This document shows positions 57,751 through 64,000 of a stretch of 64,000 nucleotides of DNA, one piece after another. This stretch comes from Cellulomonas fengjieae (GTDB lineage: Bacteria; Actinomycetota; Actinomycetes; Actinomycetales; Cellulomonadaceae). Both the position numbers and the translations under genes were made by a program. Numbering within the stretch: the first letter of the stretch is position 1; the number at the start of each line of letters is the position of its first letter. The notes beneath the pieces were generated by a model, which was not told the DNA's origin, did not search any database, and was given only the letters and a program-made list of their open reading frames with translations. Location: the NCBI RefSeq assembly GCF_018388465.1, contig NZ_CP074404.1, positions 1,860,001-1,924,000 of the forward strand, given 5' to 3'.

Positions 57751-58676
57751 GGCTGCTCCCAGGGGTCGGCGTCGGTGTCCGTGCGCACGGCACGCACGAC
57801 CGGCTGGCGCAGGCGACCGGTCGGGTTGCGGGCCAGGTAGAGCGTGTCGACGACGACCGTGGGCTCGCACCACCGGGTGCCGCGGGCGTCGACCGCCGGC
57901 ACCTCGTCGTCGAAGGGGGAGTCGCTGCGCGGGACCAGCAGCCCACGGAGCTCGGTGGCGCGCCTGCCGGTCAGGCCGCTGCCGGCGCGGCCCAGGAACC
58001 GCAGCGCACCCTGGGCGTCGCGGGCGCCGAAGAGCACGGCGCCCATCCGGCCCGAGCCGTTCGTCTCCTCGCGCCAGCCGCCGACGAGCGCGGCGCGGGT
58101 CCGCCGGTGCGGCGCCTTCACCCAGTCGGCCGAACGGCGGCCCGGCACATAGGGGGAGGAGCGCCGTTTGGCGACCACGCCCTCGAGCCCGAGCTGCTTC
58201 GTGATCTCCCACAGCTCCTGCCCGTCCGGGTACACCGGCGACAGCTCGACGCGGTCGGGCAGCTCGAGCCGGGAGAGGGCCGCGCGGCGCTCGTCGTAGG
58301 TGCTCGCCGTCAGGTCGACGCCGTGCAGCCGGAGCACGTCGAACACCAGGAACGTGACGGGGCGCTGGGCCGCCAGCGCCGCCGCACGTCGGGGGTCGCG
58401 CACGTGCATGCGCTCCGCGAGCGCCGTGAAGGAGGGGATGCCGTCCGCCATCAGGACGATCTCACCGTCGAGCACCGCGCCCTCCAGCGCCGCCAGACCG
58501 CCCAGCTCCGGGTACGCCAGGGTGATCTCCCGCTCGTTGCGGCTGAAGAGCCGCAGGTGGCCCGAGGTGGTGTCCGCGAGCGCGCGCACACCGTCCCACT
58601 TCACCTCGAACGACCAGTCGGAACCGCGCGGAAGCTCCGCCGGTCCGGCCGCAGGGGTGGCGAGCATGGGCTGCAC
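57747..58676 (-). CDS. ATP-dependent DNA ligase (LigD ligase-domain type)
   Basis: 309 residues. The nucleotidyltransferase motif I lysine is K26 in EVKWDGVRAL, with motif III/IIIa (VLDGEIVLM, FLVFDVLRLHG) and motif IV-V (LEGVVAKRRSSPY, WVKAP), then an OB-fold. It seals breaks during end joining together with the polymerase gene that overlaps its end. The GTG at 58676 (giving VQPMLA) is chosen by homology; ATG at 58667 and a long upstream frame are alternatives. It is divergent from Ku. Confidence 0.92.
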   Translation of the reverse strand: MQPMLATPAAGPAELPRGSDWSFEVKWDGVRALADTTSGHLRLFSRNEREITLAYPELGGLAALEGAVLDGEIVLMADGIPSFTALAERMHVRDPRRAAALAAQRPVTFLVFDVLRLHGVDLTASTYDERRAALSRLELPDRVELSPVYPDGQELWEITKQLGLEGVVAKRRSSPYVPGRRSADWVKAPHRRTRAALVGGWREETNGSGRMGAVLFGARDAQGALRFLGRAGSGLTGRRATELRGLLVPRSDSPFDDEVPAVDARGTRWCEPTVVVDTLYLARNPTGRLRQPVVRAVRTDTDADPWEQP

Positions 58677-58778
58677 GGGTCCATCCTGCCCATGGAGGCC
58701 GCGCTGCGCGCGGTCGATCCCGACATGCGCGTGACCAGGAGTGCTCCTGGTCCGCCCCAGCAACGGAGGTCAGGCCAC

Positions 58779-59681
58779 ATGCGAGCGATCTGGAAGGGCG
58801 CGGTCGCCTTCGGGCTGGTCAACGTCCCGGTCCGGCTGTACTCGGCGACCGGCGAGCACGAGGTCACCCTGCACCAGGTGCACAAGGAGGACGGCGGCCG
58901 CATCCGATACCGCAAGTTCTGCAGCATCGACGGTGAGCCCGTCGAGATGTCCGACATCGCGAAGGGCTACGAGACCGACGACGGCGAGCTCGTGGTGCTC
59001 ACGGACGAGGACTTCAAGTCCCTGCCGTTGTCCACCGAGCGCGAGATCGAGGTGCTCGAGTTCGTGCCGGTCGACCAGGTGGACCCGATCCTGCTGCAGA
59101 AGACGTACTACCTCGAGCCGGAGAAGGCCGCCGCCAAGCCGTACGCGCTGCTGCGCGGTGCGCTGGAGCAGGCCGACCGGGTGGCGGTCGTCAAGGTCGC
59201 CCTGCGCCAGCGGGAGTCGATGGCGATCCTGCGGGTGCGGGACAACGTGATCGTGATGCAGACCCTGCTGTGGCCCGACGAGGTGCGCGCCGCCGACTTC
59301 CCGGTCCTCGAGGAGGACGTGTCGGTGCGCCCACAGGAGCTCGCCATGGCGGCCTCCCTGGTGGAGTCGCTCGCCGCGGACTTCGACCCCTCGCAGTACG
59401 AGGACCGCTACGCCGGTGCCCTGGAGCAGCTCATCGAGGCCAAGGTCTCGGCCGGGAGCACCCGCGCGGTGCCGTTGCCGGCGGGTGAGGAGGAGTCCGG
59501 CGACGGCGGAGGCGACGTCGTCGACCTGCTGGCCGCCCTGCAGCGCAGCGTCGAGAAGGCTCGGGGCGCGCGCGACGAGGCACCGCCCGAGGAGAAGCCG
59601 AAGGCGAAGGCCAAGGCGAAGAAGCCGAAGAGCGACGAGGACGAGCCCACCCCGCGCAAGACGCGCCGCAAGGCGTCGTGA
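58779..59681 (+). CDS. ku: Ku DNA-end-binding protein
   Basis: 300 residues. It has the bacterial Ku core (1-260) with MRAIWKGAVAFGLVNVPVRLYSAT at the start, KFCSIDGEPV, and YYLEPEK...YALLRGAL in the middle. The C-terminal Lys-rich tail (PKAKAKAKKPKS...RKTRRKAS) is typical of actinobacterial Ku and may bind LigD or DNA. It threads onto broken DNA ends as a homodimer. GGAGG lies 9 nt before the ATG at 58779. It is divergent from the ligase gene (102 bp between them). Confidence 0.95.
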   Translation: MRAIWKGAVAFGLVNVPVRLYSATGEHEVTLHQVHKEDGGRIRYRKFCSIDGEPVEMSDIAKGYETDDGELVVLTDEDFKSLPLSTEREIEVLEFVPVDQVDPILLQKTYYLEPEKAAAKPYALLRGALEQADRVAVVKVALRQRESMAILRVRDNVIVMQTLLWPDEVRAADFPVLEEDVSVRPQELAMAASLVESLAADFDPSQYEDRYAGALEQLIEAKVSAGSTRAVPLPAGEEESGDGGGDVVDLLAALQRSVEKARGARDEAPPEEKPKAKAKAKKPKSDEDEPTPRKTRRKAS

Positions 59682-60733
59682 GCGGCCTGTCGCGCAGGGG
59701 AGCCGCCCAGCAGCAGGCCGACGCCGTGGCGGCGTTGCGCCGCATCGCCTTCCTGCTCGAACGCGCCCAGGCGAGCCGCTACCGCGCGGAGGCTTTCCGG
59801 GGCGCCGCGCGCAGCATCGAGCGGCAGGACGAGCAGCGGCTCGCTGCGCTGGCCGCCTCGGGCTCGCTGACCGACCTGCCGTCGGTGGGGGCCCGGACGG
59901 CCGACGTGGTCGCGCACGTGCTGCGCGACCAGCCCGTGGAGTACCTGGACGAGCTGGAGCAGCAGTACGCGTCGGCGGGCGCGTCGCTCGACGCCGGCGC
60001 CGCGGCGCTGCGCGAGCGCCTGCGCGGCGACCTGCACTCGCACACCGAGGCGTCCGACGGCGCGACGCCGATCCAGGAGATGGTCCTCGCGGCCCTCGAG
60101 CTGGGACACGAGTACCTCGCGATCACCGACCACTCGCCGCGGCTCACGGTGGCCAACGGGCTGTCGGCGGCGCGCCTGCGCGCCCAGCTGGACCAGGTGG
60201 CGGCCCTCAACCGGGCGGTCGGTCCCTTCCGGGTCCTCTCGGGGATCGAGTGCGACATCCTCGAGGACGGCGGTCTGGACCAGGACCCGGACCTGCTCGA
60301 CGAGCTGGACGTCGTGGTCGCGTCGGTGCACTCCAAGCTGCGCATGGAGTCCGGACCGATGACCCGCCGGATGATCGCGGCGGTCAGCAACCCGCGCACG
60401 GACGTCCTGGGGCACTGCACGGGGCGCCAGGTCGCAGGCAAGAGCCGGCCGCCCAGCGAGTTCGACGCGCGGGCGGTGTTCGACGCCTGCGCGGAGCACG
60501 GCGTGGCGGTCGAGATCAACTGCCGCCCGGACCGGCTCGACCCGCCGCACGAGCTGCTGGCCATCGCGATCGACGCGGGCTGCGACTTCTCGATCGACAC
60601 CGACGCCCACGCGCCGGGCCAGCTGGACTGGCTGGCGGCGGGCTGTGCGCGCGCCGCGCAGCACGACCTCGACCCGGCACGGGTGATCACGACCTGGCCC
60701 GTCGAGGACCTCCTGGCGCGTACGCACCGGTGA
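59678..60733 (+). CDS. PHP-domain protein with helix-hairpin-helix (PolX-like)
   Basis: 351 residues. The N-terminal helical segment (10-60) and a HhH motif (about 62-80, LTDLPSVGARTADVVAH) resemble the DNA-binding 8-kDa region of PolX, without the nucleotidyltransferase palm. The PHP metallo-phosphoesterase domain follows (about 115-345), with GDLHSHTEASDG (H120, H122, D127), TDHSP, IEC, HSKL, GHCTG and DTDAHAP. It could be a 3' phosphatase or exonuclease of end processing. GTG at 59678 overlaps Ku's stop (GTGA), so it is tightly linked to NHEJ. Confidence 0.9.
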   Translation: MSGLSRRGAAQQQADAVAALRRIAFLLERAQASRYRAEAFRGAARSIERQDEQRLAALAASGSLTDLPSVGARTADVVAHVLRDQPVEYLDELEQQYASAGASLDAGAAALRERLRGDLHSHTEASDGATPIQEMVLAALELGHEYLAITDHSPRLTVANGLSAARLRAQLDQVAALNRAVGPFRVLSGIECDILEDGGLDQDPDLLDELDVVVASVHSKLRMESGPMTRRMIAAVSNPRTDVLGHCTGRQVAGKSRPPSEFDARAVFDACAEHGVAVEINCRPDRLDPPHELLAIAIDAGCDFSIDTDAHAPGQLDWLAAGCARAAQHDLDPARVITTWPVEDLLARTHR

Positions 60734-60879
60734 CGCGACACGCCTGATGCACGGAAACGCGCGCCGCCCGGGTTAGTGTCAACCGATTGTCCTCGGCAGC
60801 TCGCGGTTTACCGCATGCCCGAGGCAACAGCCCGGAACCGGACTCGCATGTCCGTGTGAACACAAGAGGAGCACATCTA

Positions 60880-61161
60880 GTGAGCGTGAACCGCACCGAG
60901 CTCGTCCAGGCCGTCGCCGCCAAGACGGGCCTCACCAACACCGACGCGGACAAGGCCATCAAGGCCTTCCAGGAGGTCCTGATCGAGAACCTCGCCGCGG
61001 GCGAGGCCGTCACGATCCCCGGGTTCCTCGCCGTGTCGCGGGCCGAGCGCGGGGCGCGTACCGGCATCAACCCGCAGACGGGTGAGAAGCTCGAGATCCC
61101 GGCCGGCTTCCGCGTGAAGCTCACCGCCGGTAGCGCCCTCAAGCGCGCCGTGCAGGGCTGA
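60880..61161 (+). CDS. HU-family DNA-binding protein
   Basis: 93 residues. Full HU/IHF fold: N-terminal helices (RTELVQAVAAKTGLTNTDADKAIKAF), then beta arms with GFLAVSRAERGARTGINPQTGEKLEIPA and C-terminal KLTAGSALKRAV. It bends and compacts DNA as a dimer. The tail is short, unlike the mycobacterial HU with a long Lys/Ala extension. GTG at 60880 with ribosome binding site AGAGGAG (60865-60871). It is followed by a strong terminator. Confidence 0.95.
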   Translation: MSVNRTELVQAVAAKTGLTNTDADKAIKAFQEVLIENLAAGEAVTIPGFLAVSRAERGARTGINPQTGEKLEIPAGFRVKLTAGSALKRAVQG

Positions 61162-61176
61162 CCTCAGCACACTCGA

Positions 61177-61210
61177 CCGGGCCCGCGATCCTGAGGGATC
61201 GCGGGCCCGG
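61177..61210 (+). terminator. strong intrinsic terminator hairpin after the HU gene
   Basis: Perfect 15-bp stem CCGGGCCCGCGATCC (61177-61191) with 61196-61210 and the tetraloop TGAG. A weak T/A-containing tail (CGTTATAG) follows. It separates the HU gene from the Zur-like gene. Confidence 0.92.
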
Positions 61211-61221
61211 CCGCGTTATAG

Positions 61222-61236
61222 TGGGAATCAGTCTCA
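61222..61236 (+). promoter_or_regulatory. candidate Fur/Zur box overlapping the Zur-like gene promoter
   Basis: TGGGAATCAGTCTCA matches 10 of 15 positions of the usual Fur-family palindrome TGAAAATGATTTTCA. It lies 14 nt before the ATG at 61251 and next to a TATAGT-like -10. Autoregulation is plausible but the match is imperfect. Confidence 0.4.
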
Positions 61237-61250
61237 GGAAGGGTCACGTC

Positions 61251-61655
61251 ATGGTGGTCATGCCGCGCCAGACGCGCCAGCGCGCGGAGATCCTCGACCT
61301 GCTCGAGGACCTCGACGAGTTCCGCAGCGCCCAGCAGCTGCACGAGATGCTCCGGGCCCGGGGGTCGAGCGTCGGGCTGGCCACCGTCTACCGCGCGGTC
61401 CAGGCGCTCTCCGAGCACGGGGACGTCGACATGCTGCGCACGCCCGACGGCGAGTCGGTCTACCGCCGGTGTGCACAGCGCAGTCATCACCACCACCTCG
61501 TCTGCCGGACGTGCGGGCGCACGGTCGAGATCGAGGCCGGTCAGGCGGAGGCCTGGGCCGCGCAGGTCGGCGCCGCCCACGGGTTCGACGACGTGGAGCA
61601 CACGATCGAGCTGGTGGGCACCTGCGCAGGCTGCCGCGCGGTCGCCTCGTCCTGA
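61251..61655 (+). CDS. zur: Fur-family zinc-responsive repressor (Zur-like)
   Basis: 134 residues. An N-terminal winged helix (VYRAVQALSEHGDVDML) and a C-terminal metal-binding dimerisation domain carry HHHHLVCRTCGRTVEIE and the end CAGC (two CxxC zinc sites). The HHHHLVC and pattern of histidines resemble Zur of Streptomyces/Mycobacterium. It should repress zinc-uptake genes when zinc is plentiful. ATG at 61251 or 61260. Possible Fur, Nur or PerR functions cannot be excluded by eye. Confidence 0.87.
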   Translation: MVVMPRQTRQRAEILDLLEDLDEFRSAQQLHEMLRARGSSVGLATVYRAVQALSEHGDVDMLRTPDGESVYRRCAQRSHHHHLVCRTCGRTVEIEAGQAEAWAAQVGAAHGFDDVEHTIELVGTCAGCRAVASS

Positions 61656-61659
61656 CGGC

Positions 61660-62148
61660 TCAGGCGCGCGCCTGCCAGGCGAGGAGCCGGGGGACGAGCC
61701 ACCACGACACGGCGAGGAGCAGGATCGAGGACAGACCCACGGTCCAGCCCGCCCGGCGCGACAGGACGACGTCGAAGATCAGCATCGCGCTCCCGGCCAT
61801 CACCAGGGCCAGCACCACCAGGCCGGCCCGGGCGAACCGGCTCCCCGCGGTGACCAGCTCCGGCTTGAGCCGACGCCCGAAGAGGACGCGGTGCAGGCTC
61901 ACCGGGGCGACGAACAGGGCGGTGGCCAGCACCGCGAGAACCACGAGCACCAGGTACACGTCCTGCTGGTAGGCGTCGAGGTCGTTGAACCGCTGCTGGA
62001 ACGGGATCGTCAGCAGGAAGCCCGTGAGGATCTGCGTGCCCGTCTGCGTGACGCGCAGCTCCTGCAGCAGCTCGTTCCAGTTCCGGTCTGCGCGCTCGTT
62101 CTGCGTCTCGGAACGGCCGTCGTCCGGCCGGGCTTCGTGCTCGTGCAC
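61660..62148 (-). CDS. DUF6328 membrane protein
   Basis: 162 residues. After an acidic, basic-mixed N-terminus (residues 1-30) it has four hydrophobic segments at about 38-52, 62-85, 100-125 and 132-155. The segment ELRVTQTGTQILTGFLLTIPFQQRF is the DUF6328 signature. The function is unknown. GTG start at 62148. It is convergent with the Zur-like gene, 4 bp apart. Confidence 0.85.
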   Translation of the reverse strand: MHEHEARPDDGRSETQNERADRNWNELLQELRVTQTGTQILTGFLLTIPFQQRFNDLDAYQQDVYLVLVVLAVLATALFVAPVSLHRVLFGRRLKPELVTAGSRFARAGLVVLALVMAGSAMLIFDVVLSRRAGWTVGLSSILLLAVSWWLVPRLLAWQARA

Positions 62149-62233
62149 GGTGGTCCTCCTCGTGGTCTGGACGGATCATCCTCTACCTGCCCGTCGTGCG
62201 CAGGTGCAGCCGCCGATCGGGGACACTTGCCCC

Positions 62234-63280
62234 GTGACCCGACTGCATGATGCCGACCGCCGTGACTTCGCCTCCGACAACTACGCGGGGATCCACCCCG
62301 AGGTGCTGGAGGCGATCGCGGCCGCGAACGGCGGACACCAGACCGCGTACGGCGAGGACGTCTACACCTCCCGGCTCCAGGAGGTGACCGCGCAGCACTT
62401 CGGTGACGGCGCCAGTGCCTTCCCGGTCTTCAACGGCACGGGCGCCAACGTGCTGGCGCTGCAGTCCGTGCTGCCGCGCTGGGGTGCTGTCGTCTGCGCG
62501 GACACCGCGCACATCCACACCGACGAGAACGGTGCCCCCGAGCGCGTGGGGGGCATCAAGCTGCTGACCGTGCCGACCCCGGACGGCAAGCTGACGCCGG
62601 ACCTCGTCGCGGCGCAGGCCTGGGGGTTCGGGGACGAGCACCGTGCGCAGCCCGGGGTCGTGTCGATCACCCAGTCGACCGAGCTGGGCACCGTCTACAC
62701 CCCCGACGAGGTGCGAGCGCTGGCCGACCAGGCGCACGACCTGGGCCTGCGGCTGCACATGGACGGGGCGCGGATCTCCAACGCCGCCGCCGCGCTGGAC
62801 CTGCCGTTGCGGGCGTTCACCACCGATGCCGGCGTGGACCTGCTGTCCTGGGGCGGCACGAAGAACGGCCTGCTGTACGGGGAGGCCGTTGTGGTGCTGG
62901 ATCCCACCGCGGACGGCGGGCTCGCCTACCTGCGCAAGATGGACATGCAGCTCGCCTCCAAGATGCGCTTCGTGTCCGCGCAGCTCGTCGCGCTGTACGA
63001 GGGGGACCTGTGGCTGCGGTCTGCGCAGCACGCCAACGCCATGGCGGCGCGGTTGCGCGCGGGCATCGAGCACCTGCCGGGTGTCCAGGTCACGCGCCCG
63101 ACGCAGGCGAACGGTCTGTTCGTGATCTTCCCCGCGGGCGTGGCCGACGTGCTGCGCCGTCGGTGGCGGTTCTACGACTGGACCGTCGAGACCGGCGAGG
63201 TCCGCCTGATGTGCTCGTTCGACACGACGGACGCCGACGTCGACGAGCTGGTGGCAGCCGTCGCCGACGCGGTCGCCTGA
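62234..63280 (+). CDS. low-specificity L-threonine aldolase
   Basis: 348 residues, fold-type I PLP enzyme. The internal aldimine lysine is K210 in SWGGTKNG. Other conserved parts are DFASDNYAG at the start, FNGTGAN (about 66-72), ADTAHIHTDENGAPE and HMDGARISNAAAAL. It splits L-threonine and allo-threonine to glycine and acetaldehyde. GTG at 62234. A terminator follows directly at the stop codon. Confidence 0.92.
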   Translation: MTRLHDADRRDFASDNYAGIHPEVLEAIAAANGGHQTAYGEDVYTSRLQEVTAQHFGDGASAFPVFNGTGANVLALQSVLPRWGAVVCADTAHIHTDENGAPERVGGIKLLTVPTPDGKLTPDLVAAQAWGFGDEHRAQPGVVSITQSTELGTVYTPDEVRALADQAHDLGLRLHMDGARISNAAAALDLPLRAFTTDAGVDLLSWGGTKNGLLYGEAVVVLDPTADGGLAYLRKMDMQLASKMRFVSAQLVALYEGDLWLRSAQHANAMAARLRAGIEHLPGVQVTRPTQANGLFVIFPAGVADVLRRRWRFYDWTVETGEVRLMCSFDTTDADVDELVAAVADAVA

Positions 63281-63314
63281 CGCGTGGGGGTCCGCTGCCG
63301 GACCCCCACGCGTC
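63279..63314. terminator. bidirectional hairpin terminator between threonine aldolase and the carbohydrate-active gene
   Basis: A perfect 15-bp stem pairs 63279-63293 (GACGCGTGGGGGTCC) with 63300-63314 around the 6-nt loop GCTGCC. It includes the last bases of the aldolase stop and lies 7 nt before the stop of the convergent gene, so it can serve both. Confidence 0.9.
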
Positions 63315-63320
63315 ATCGCC

Positions 63321-64000
63321 TCACAGCACCTGGCAGCCGGCGCCGTTGACGGTGAAGTCGACCGGCGCCGTGTTGGTGCCGGTGTGCGTGCCGTTGAACC
63401 CGATCTCCGTGCTGGCGCCCGGCGCCAGCGTCGAGTTCCACGCCGCGCCGGTCGCGCTGACCGCCGCGCCGGTCTGCGTCCAGGTGGCGCTCCAGCCCTG
63501 CGTCACCCGTTGACCGTTGGCGTAGGTGAAGCCGAGCGTCCACCCGGTCAGGGCGCTCGTGCCCGTGTTCGTGATCCGGACCGTCCCGGTGAACCCGGTG
63601 CTCCAGGTGCTCGCGCTGTACGTGACCGCGCACGAGCCGGTCGGCACGTCGGGTGCCGTGTAGGCCGTCAGCGCGGCGGACGCGGCCGACCGGTTCCCGG
63701 CCGCGTCCCTGGCCACCACGGTGAACACGTACGGGGTGCCCGGGGCGAGCCCCGTGGCGGTGTAGCTGGGCGTCGCACTGCTCCCGACGAGGGTGCCGGC
63801 GCGGTAGACGTCGTAGCCGACCACCCCTGATCCGCCCGCGTTGTCCGCCGACGCCGTCCAGCGCAGCGGGATCGCCGTGGTGGACGCCGTGCCGGCCTCC
63901 AGCCCGGTGGGCGCACCGGGGGCGACCGTGTCCCCACCGCCGCCGGCGGCCGTCCGGACGCTGACCGGCGCCGAGCTCGCCGAGACGTTGCCCGCGACGT
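63321..64000 (-). CDS. C-terminal part of a secreted carbohydrate-active protein: fibronectin III plus CBM2
   Basis: Partial; the 5' part lies beyond the window edge. Read from 64000 downward it begins with the end of one domain (VAGNVSASSAPVSV), then a Gly linker (AAGGGGDTVAPGAP). A fibronectin type III module follows (GLEAGTASTTAIPLRWTASAD to ASAALTAYTAP). The C-terminal family 2 CBM has CAVTYSASTWSTGFTGTVRI, GWTLGF, WSATW and C..L at the end, with the terminal disulphide cysteine pair and surface Trp residues that bind cellulose or xylan. This layout is typical of Cellulomonas glycoside hydrolases; the catalytic domain is not seen. Confidence 0.92.
   Translation of the reverse strand, partial: VAGNVSASSAPVSVRTAAGGGGDTVAPGAPTGLEAGTASTTAIPLRWTASADNAGGSGVVGYDVYRAGTLVGSSATPSYTATGLAPGTPYVFTVVARDAAGNRSAASAALTAYTAPDVPTGSCAVTYSASTWSTGFTGTVRITNTGTSALTGWTLGFTYANGQRVTQGWSATWTQTGAAVSATGAAWNSTLAPGASTEIGFNGTHTGTNTAPVDFTVNGAGCQVL

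Noticed and set aside
58677..58763. Extended N-terminus of the DNA ligase to 58763
   Set aside because: The extra residues have no ligase homology and would extend into the Ku promoter region. Family proteins begin near QPMLA.

Overview
The window is very GC-rich, uses many GTG starts with GGAGG-type ribosome binding sites, and packs its genes with 4-bp ATGA/GTGA overlaps. Families such as DUF5709, DUF3618, actinobacterial holin-X, ANTAR and mycobacterial-style Ku/LigD point to an actinobacterium. The C-terminal fibronectin III plus family 2 carbohydrate-binding module at the right edge and an arabinofuranosidase suggest a plant-polymer degrader such as Cellulomonas or a close relative (inference). 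No tRNA, rRNA, CRISPR array, transposase or prophage was recognised.

Layout. 1-3.3 kb is a decayed patch: a 5'-truncated BTAD regulator remnant, a frameshifted and truncated DUF389 remnant, and a membrane protein of unknown function carrying a 129-bp tandem duplication. 3.3-14.2 kb is an aromatic-acid block: a seven-gene minus-strand operon (ThDP enzyme, FAH-RraA fusion, GntR regulator, hpaE, hpaD, hpaH, hpaI) for homoprotocatechuate meta-cleavage, a divergent FAD phenol hydroxylase, and phenylalanine 4-hydroxylase. Together these could route Phe/Tyr-derived phenols to succinate-type products. 14.3-19.6 kb holds a tandem universal stress protein, a DUF5709 protein, an RsbU-like phosphatase, a SRPBCC protein and a zinc alcohol dehydrogenase.

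19.7-29.5 kb is the most unusual part. Two LuxR-family regulators flank a compact operon of a five-repeat glycine-zipper protein, two small proteins (one with the predicted fold of a subtilisin propeptide/inhibitor), a subtilase, a trypsin-like protease and an alpha/beta hydrolase. None of the three enzymes has a visible signal peptide. The repeat protein and the subtilase share a PASAGP motif, and the promoter region carries three copies of GTACTCAC. I propose it as a regulated intracellular proteolytic effector cassette.

29.5-41 kb contains an FMN reductase, a metallo-beta-lactamase-fold hydrolase, a glycosyltransferase, a P-type ATPase, manganese catalase, a YihY protein, a three-gene envelope/stress operon (YtxH-like, holin-X, DUF3618) and a formaldehyde-dehydrogenase-like enzyme. 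41-46.7 kb has GH127, endonuclease IV and an ECF sigma/anti-sigma pair. 46.7-53 kb is a signalling block: a PAS-ANTAR-STAS protein with a degenerate SpoIIE-type phosphatase, then a response regulator fused to a thioredoxin-reductase-like flavoprotein, a cNMP-binding histidine kinase and a UBP zinc finger.

53-61.2 kb concentrates DNA protection and repair: ECF sigma factor with a methylguanine methyltransferase, Dps, a two-gene LigD split into polymerase and ligase, Ku, a PHP protein and HU. The right end has a Zur-like repressor, a DUF6328 membrane protein, threonine aldolase and the C-terminus of a secreted carbohydrate-active protein cut by the window edge.
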